From assembly GCA_017410455.1 (NCBI GenBank), contig JAFQQT010000004.1:1-64000 (forward strand): DNA of 64,000 bases. The letters are read 5' to 3'. The position numbers were made by a program, and so were the translations under genes. Source of the stretch: Clostridia bacterium. GTDB lineage: Bacteria; Bacillota; Clostridia; Christensenellales; Aristaeellaceae. This document shows, piece by piece, positions 61,588-64,000 of this stretch. The notes under the pieces were generated by a model. The model had not been told where the DNA came from and searched no databases. It worked only from the letters and a program-made list of their open reading frames with translations. Position 1 is the first letter of the stretch. Each line of letters opens with the position of its first letter.

Positions 61588-61669
61588 CGGGGGATTCTCC
61601 CGTAAAGTCAAGCAAGTCCCTCCCATGATGCGGCATGGATCTGCCCATCCGCATATGCATACAGCATAG

Positions 61670-61699
61670 ATTATAGCACAACCCTGCCCTCTTCGGCAA
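61670..61699 (-). promoter_or_regulatory. Promoter of the mrnC-thyX-rlmB-rae1-sigH-aroF operon
   Basis: On the minus strand TTGCCG (61694-61699) and a perfect TATAAT (61670-61675) are 18 bp apart. Confidence 0.7.
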
Positions 61700-61731
61700 G
61701 GTCTTTTTCACCTCGGAGGCATTTTTGCACG

Positions 61732-61756
61732 AAAAAAGCCACGCGATTCGCGTGGC
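61732..61756 (-). terminator. Terminator of the tRNA-Lys operon
   Basis: On the minus strand GCCACGCG (49-56 side) and CGCGTGGC (38-45 side) form a perfect 8-bp stem with a 3-nt loop, ending in TTTTTT at 61732-61737. It begins only four bases after tRNA 3. Confidence 0.9.
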
Positions 61757-61759
61757 CAG

Positions 61760-61832
61760 TACACCTTCAGGGACTCGAACCCTGGACACCCTGATTAAGA
61801 GTCAGGTGCTCTACCAACTGAGCTAAAGGTGC
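61760..61832 (-). tRNA. tRNA-Lys (CUU), third copy, without encoded CCA
   Basis: The cloverleaf is complete: acceptor GCACCTT/AAGGTGT with a G-U first pair, anticodon arm CCTGA-CTCTTAA-TCAGG giving anticodon CUU, and T arm with GTTCGAG. It is identical to the two copies upstream except that ACT follows the acceptor in place of ACCA, so CCA must be added by enzyme. Confidence 0.95.
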
Positions 61833-61851
61833 ATATGGAGATCCGGATCGA

Positions 61852-61927
61852 TGGTACACCTTCAGGGACTCGAACCCTGGACACCCTGATTAAGAGTCAG
61901 GTGCTCTACCAACTGAGCTAAAGGTGC
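61852..61927 (-). tRNA. tRNA-Lys (CUU), second copy
   Basis: Same sequence as the flanking copies, with encoded CCA. The 95-bp period between copies includes a spacer that differs at only two or so positions (GGAGATCCGG versus GAAGATCCAG), showing recent duplication. Confidence 0.95.
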
Positions 61928-61946
61928 ATATGAAGATCCAGATCGA

Positions 61947-62022
61947 TGGTACACCTTCAGGGACTCGAACCCTGGACACCCTGATTAAGAGTCAGGTGCT
62001 CTACCAACTGAGCTAAAGGTGC
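61947..62022 (-). tRNA. tRNA-Lys (CUU), first copy
   Basis: Promoter-proximal copy with encoded CCA. The anticodon loop is CTCTTAA, anticodon CUU (Lys AAG codons). A strong promoter lies about 35 bp upstream. Confidence 0.95.
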
Positions 62023-62056
62023 ACATTGTTGTCGCTTCAAGCGGTCAACAGAAGAT

Positions 62057-62084
62057 ATTATACATCGTATTCTTGATTTGTCAA
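62057..62084 (-). promoter_or_regulatory. Strong promoter of the tRNA-Lys array
   Basis: On the minus strand a perfect TTGACA (62079-62084) and a perfect TATAAT (62057-62062) are 16 bp apart, preceded by an A-rich stretch like an UP element. Confidence 0.85.
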
Positions 62085-62153
62085 TACCTTTTTTGCAATT
62101 TTCTCGAAAAAATCGTTACGATTTCCCGCCCGTTCTGCATGCCGGGAAACCAG

Positions 62154-62183
62154 CAAAAAACTCCCGGCAGCATCGCCGGGAGT
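62154..62183 (-). terminator. Terminator after the ferredoxin gene
   Basis: On the minus strand ACTCCCGGC (62175-62183) pairs with GCCGGGAGT (62160-62168), followed by TTTTTT. Confidence 0.9.
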
Positions 62184-62205
62184 CTTTTTGCATGATTGCT
62201 CCGGA

Positions 62206-62376
62206 TTACTCAGCCTCGGGAGCGCCAACGGGGCAGGCATCAGCGCAAGCGCCGCAGTCGATGCACAGTTCCGCGTTGATCTCGTACTTGCCGTCACCCT
62301 CGGTGATAGCGGAAACGGGGCAGCCCTCGGCACAGGCGCCGCAGGAGATGCAAGCATCGTTAATCTTGTAAGCCAT
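62206..62376 (-). CDS. 2[4Fe-4S] ferredoxin, clostridial type
   Basis: 56 residues from the ATG at 62376 (AAGGAGG upstream). Two CxxCxxCxxxCP cluster motifs are present: CISCGACAEGCP and CIDCGACADACP. It is the low-potential electron carrier of anaerobic metabolism, serving pyruvate:ferredoxin oxidoreductase, hydrogenases or nitrogenase-like systems. It is monocistronic, with its own terminator and a promoter carrying a perfect dyad and a direct repeat. Confidence 0.97.
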   Translation of the reverse strand: MAYKINDACISCGACAEGCPVSAITEGDGKYEINAELCIDCGACADACPVGAPEAE

Positions 62377-62415
62377 GGTGTTACCTCCTTCAATATCACG
62401 CAATTGCTGCGTTCT

Positions 62416-62464
62416 GGTGATATGATATCACCATCTGTCCGAAAAATCAAGTGTTTTGTCCGAA
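62416..62464 (-). promoter_or_regulatory. Ferredoxin promoter with a dyad over the -10 box and a 21-bp-spaced direct repeat
   Basis: On the minus strand TTGATT (62445-62450) and TATCAT (62422-62427) are 17 bp apart. A perfect palindrome GGTGATATGATATCACC (62416-62432) covers the -10 box. The direct repeat TGTCCGAA occurs at 62436-62443 and 62457-62464, exactly 21 bp (two helical turns) apart, flanking the -35. Both look like binding sites for a repressor and another regulator. The proteins are not known. Confidence 0.6.
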
Positions 62465-62511
62465 TTTACTGTATTTTCAGCGTTCCTTTGGTTAGATATT
62501 CCTAACTCTAA

Positions 62512-63834
62512 TCAGGCTTCGCTATCCCGCTTTTCGACCGCATCGGCCATCGCCTTTGCCAGCGCGGCCTTCCAGCCTGAAGCTGCGGGGCGCTGGGCAG
62601 GAGCCGGCTTTTCAGGCTGTGCAGGCTTCGTGCTTTCAGCGGATGCGGGCTTCTCCGCCTTCTGCGGAGCAGGCGCCGGCTGCTTCGCGGGCTCTGCGGC
62701 GGCAGGCGTCACAGGCTTTTCGGCCGCAGGCGTCTCCTGCACAGGGTTCTGCCTTCCGGTGTGCTCATCCGCCTTATCCTTATGCCGGGAAGGCCGTTCC
62801 CCACCCTGCGCATCAGGATTTGCGCCCTCCGCCTTTGCACGGGATTCACCACGCTTTTCGCGGCGCTCGGCAGCAGCATCGTCCCGGCGCTGTTTGTGGG
62901 GCTTCTCGCGGCGCTGGCGGGGGGCAGGCTGCTCATCAGGGTTCGCTGCCGGCGCATCGTCATTGCGCACAGGCGCGTACTCCTGCAGGGCCTCGGTTTC
63001 CTCCGGCTGCGGAGTGCGGGACGCCTGACCCAGGCGCTGTACATCCGTCATGGGATAATCGCGCATCTCGTGGCCATCCCCCTTGCGCACGCGAACGCGC
63101 ACGGTCTCGCGGATGACGTTCAGGTCCGTCACCACACCCACGCCGTCAGGGGTCATGACCTCCTTGCCCACCTTGGGCATCTGCTTGCGGACTGCTTCGT
63201 ACTGATCCTGCTCGTACTTCAGGCAGCACATCAGGCGGCCGCAGATGCCGCTGATCTTGGTTGGATTGAGCGAAAGGCTCTGCTCCTTGGCCATCTTGAT
63301 GGACACGGGCTGGAAATCGCTCAGGAACGCGCCGCAGCAGATCTGCCGGCCACAGGGGCCCAGGCCGCCCAGCATCTTCGCCTCGTCGCGCACGCCAATC
63401 TGGCGCAGCTCAATGCGGGTCTTGAACACGCCCGCCAGATCCTTTACCAGCGCGCGGAAGTCAACGCGACCGTTCGCCGTGAAGTAGAAGAGGATCTTGC
63501 TGTTGTCGAATGTGGACTCCACCCGCACAAGTTTCATATCCAGCTTGTGCTCGGCGATCTTCTTCTGGCAGACGCGGTGCGCTTCCCGCTCAGAGGCGTG
63601 GTTCTCTTCGTTCCGGCGGATATCCTCCGCCGTCGCGATGTGTACAACCGGGCGAAGAGGGGTATCCAGCGTGGTTTCGTCGATCTCCTTGAGGGTTGTC
63701 ACGGTTTCTGCGAACTCGAGTCCCCGGGAGGTCTCCACGATCACATAGTCGCCCGGCGTGGGCCAGAGCGCACCGGGATCAAAAAAGTACAGCTTTCCGT
63801 CATTACGGAAACGGACGCCAATCACGTTGACCAT
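62512..63834 (-). CDS. ricT: PSP1-domain protein RicT (YaaT) with long disordered tail
   Basis: 440 residues from the ATG at 63834 (GGAGG upstream). The PSP1 core (about 1-260) has FRNDGKLYFFDPG, the Cys-rich GGLGPCGRQICC and SGICGRLMCCLKYEQ segments that bind FeS clusters in the RicAFT complex, and the KVGKEVMTPDGVG end. RicT works with RicA and RicF in RNase Y-dependent RNA processing and promotes sporulation in Bacillus. The last about 170 residues are low-complexity, Ala/Pro/Lys/Glu/Arg-rich, far beyond the usual length of about 275. It overlaps holB by 13 nt. Confidence 0.92.
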   Translation of the reverse strand: MVNVIGVRFRNDGKLYFFDPGALWPTPGDYVIVETSRGLEFAETVTTLKEIDETTLDTPLRPVVHIATAEDIRRNEENHASEREAHRVCQKKIAEHKLDMKLVRVESTFDNSKILFYFTANGRVDFRALVKDLAGVFKTRIELRQIGVRDEAKMLGGLGPCGRQICCGAFLSDFQPVSIKMAKEQSLSLNPTKISGICGRLMCCLKYEQDQYEAVRKQMPKVGKEVMTPDGVGVVTDLNVIRETVRVRVRKGDGHEMRDYPMTDVQRLGQASRTPQPEETEALQEYAPVRNDDAPAANPDEQPAPRQRREKPHKQRRDDAAAERREKRGESRAKAEGANPDAQGGERPSRHKDKADEHTGRQNPVQETPAAEKPVTPAAAEPAKQPAPAPQKAEKPASAESTKPAQPEKPAPAQRPAASGWKAALAKAMADAVEKRDSEA

Positions 63835-64000
63835 TTGCTCTTTTCCTCCATCATGCGCAGGAGCAGCTTTTCCAGCGCAGCCTGCCATGTCACCTGACTC
63901 AGACGCAGGCGGCGTACATCGCACACCGCGTCCAATAACCTGATAAACGCTGCCAGCTCAGCTGAAGCAGCCATATTGCGCCACTCGGGCGGGTAATCAC
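63822..64000 (-). CDS. holB: DNA polymerase III delta' subunit, C-terminal end only
   Basis: Only the last 59 codons are in the window; the gene continues past 64000. The sequence (PPEWRNMAASAELAAFIRLL, then a helix with WQAALEKLLLRMMEEKSKW) fits the helical C-terminus of a clamp-loader delta' subunit. The holB-ricT order is standard in Firmicutes. Its stop lies inside the ricT start, so the two are translationally coupled. The identity rests mainly on position. Confidence 0.65.
   Translation of the reverse strand, partial: DYPPEWRNMAASAELAAFIRLLDAVCDVRRLRLSQVTWQAALEKLLLRMMEEKSKWST

Noticed and set aside
61741-62030. Regular 95-bp tandem repeats that look like a CRISPR array
   Set aside because: Each unit is a complete tRNA-Lys gene. 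The spacers are near-identical instead of unique and no cas genes are present.

Overview
The window looks like a chromosomal segment of a GC-rich, spore-forming Firmicute of the class Clostridia, probably an uncultured gut-type anaerobe. The support is a large set of sporulation genes (spoIIAA-spoIIAB-sigF, sigH, yqfC-yqfD, a CwlJ-like germination hydrolase), Firmicute-type gene orders, many near-consensus sigma-A promoters, a tyrosine T-box leader, and anaerobe features (2[4Fe-4S] ferredoxin, several radical SAM proteins, a secreted flavoprotein reductase). The genus cannot be fixed from sequence alone. Almost everything is housekeeping. I see no prophage, insertion sequence, CRISPR array or integrated island.

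Layout. 1-3.8 kb (minus): a truncated repeat-rich surface protein, a polyprenyl-phosphate sugar transferase and glmM. 3.9-10.5 kb (minus): the conserved yqfC-yqfD-phoH-pgpH-ybeY-era cluster, in which ybeY is fused to cytidine deaminase and dgkA is absent. 10.6-19.2 kb: an MreB paralogue, a CapA-type protein, CwlJ, two small enzymes, an Uup-type ABC-F ATPase, a MATE transporter and murA. 19.3-23.3 kb (plus): DUF512 radical SAM protein, der, plsY and an acetyltransferase. 23.3-27 kb (minus): a five-SH3 secreted protein and an extracellular FAD/FMN reductase. 27.2-31.4 kb: lepA, a YpsA-like SLOG protein, a DUF1622 membrane protein and hemW. 31.4-38 kb (minus): asp23-fakA-recG-ppk1 and an orphan gene. 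38.2-41.6 kb (plus): a Tyr T-box riboswitch driving an aminotransferase, tyrS and a YigZ protein. 41.9-46.7 kb (plus): a two-component system overlapping a small alarmone synthetase, a small transporter and the spoIIA operon. 46.8-55.2 kb: a 2Fe-2S protein with deoD, a YgiQ radical SAM protein, a P-loop protein, a TetR regulator and sbcDC. 55.3-56.9 kb: an ECF sigma factor with its probable membrane anti-sigma. 57-61.7 kb (minus): mrnC-thyX-rlmB-rae1-sigH-aroF. 61.7-64 kb (minus): three tandem tRNA-Lys(CUU) genes, a small ferredoxin, ricT and the 3' end of holB.

Cell-wall and envelope genes (glmM, murA, mreB-like, plsY), translation and ribosome factors (era, ybeY, der, lepA, rlmB, ricT, tyrS), DNA repair (recG, sbcCD) and the sporulation switch (sigH, then spoIIA) share the stretch. 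Overlapping starts and stops (ATGA or GTGA) tie many of them into translationally coupled operons. The most notable items are the YbeY-Cdd fusion, the Tyr T-box operon, a 21-bp tandem repeat found both inside yqfD and between der and plsY, an exact 95-bp triplication of a tRNA-Lys gene, a dyad and direct-repeat array on the ferredoxin promoter, and a secreted flavin reductase lacking the usual fumarate-reductase active-site residues.
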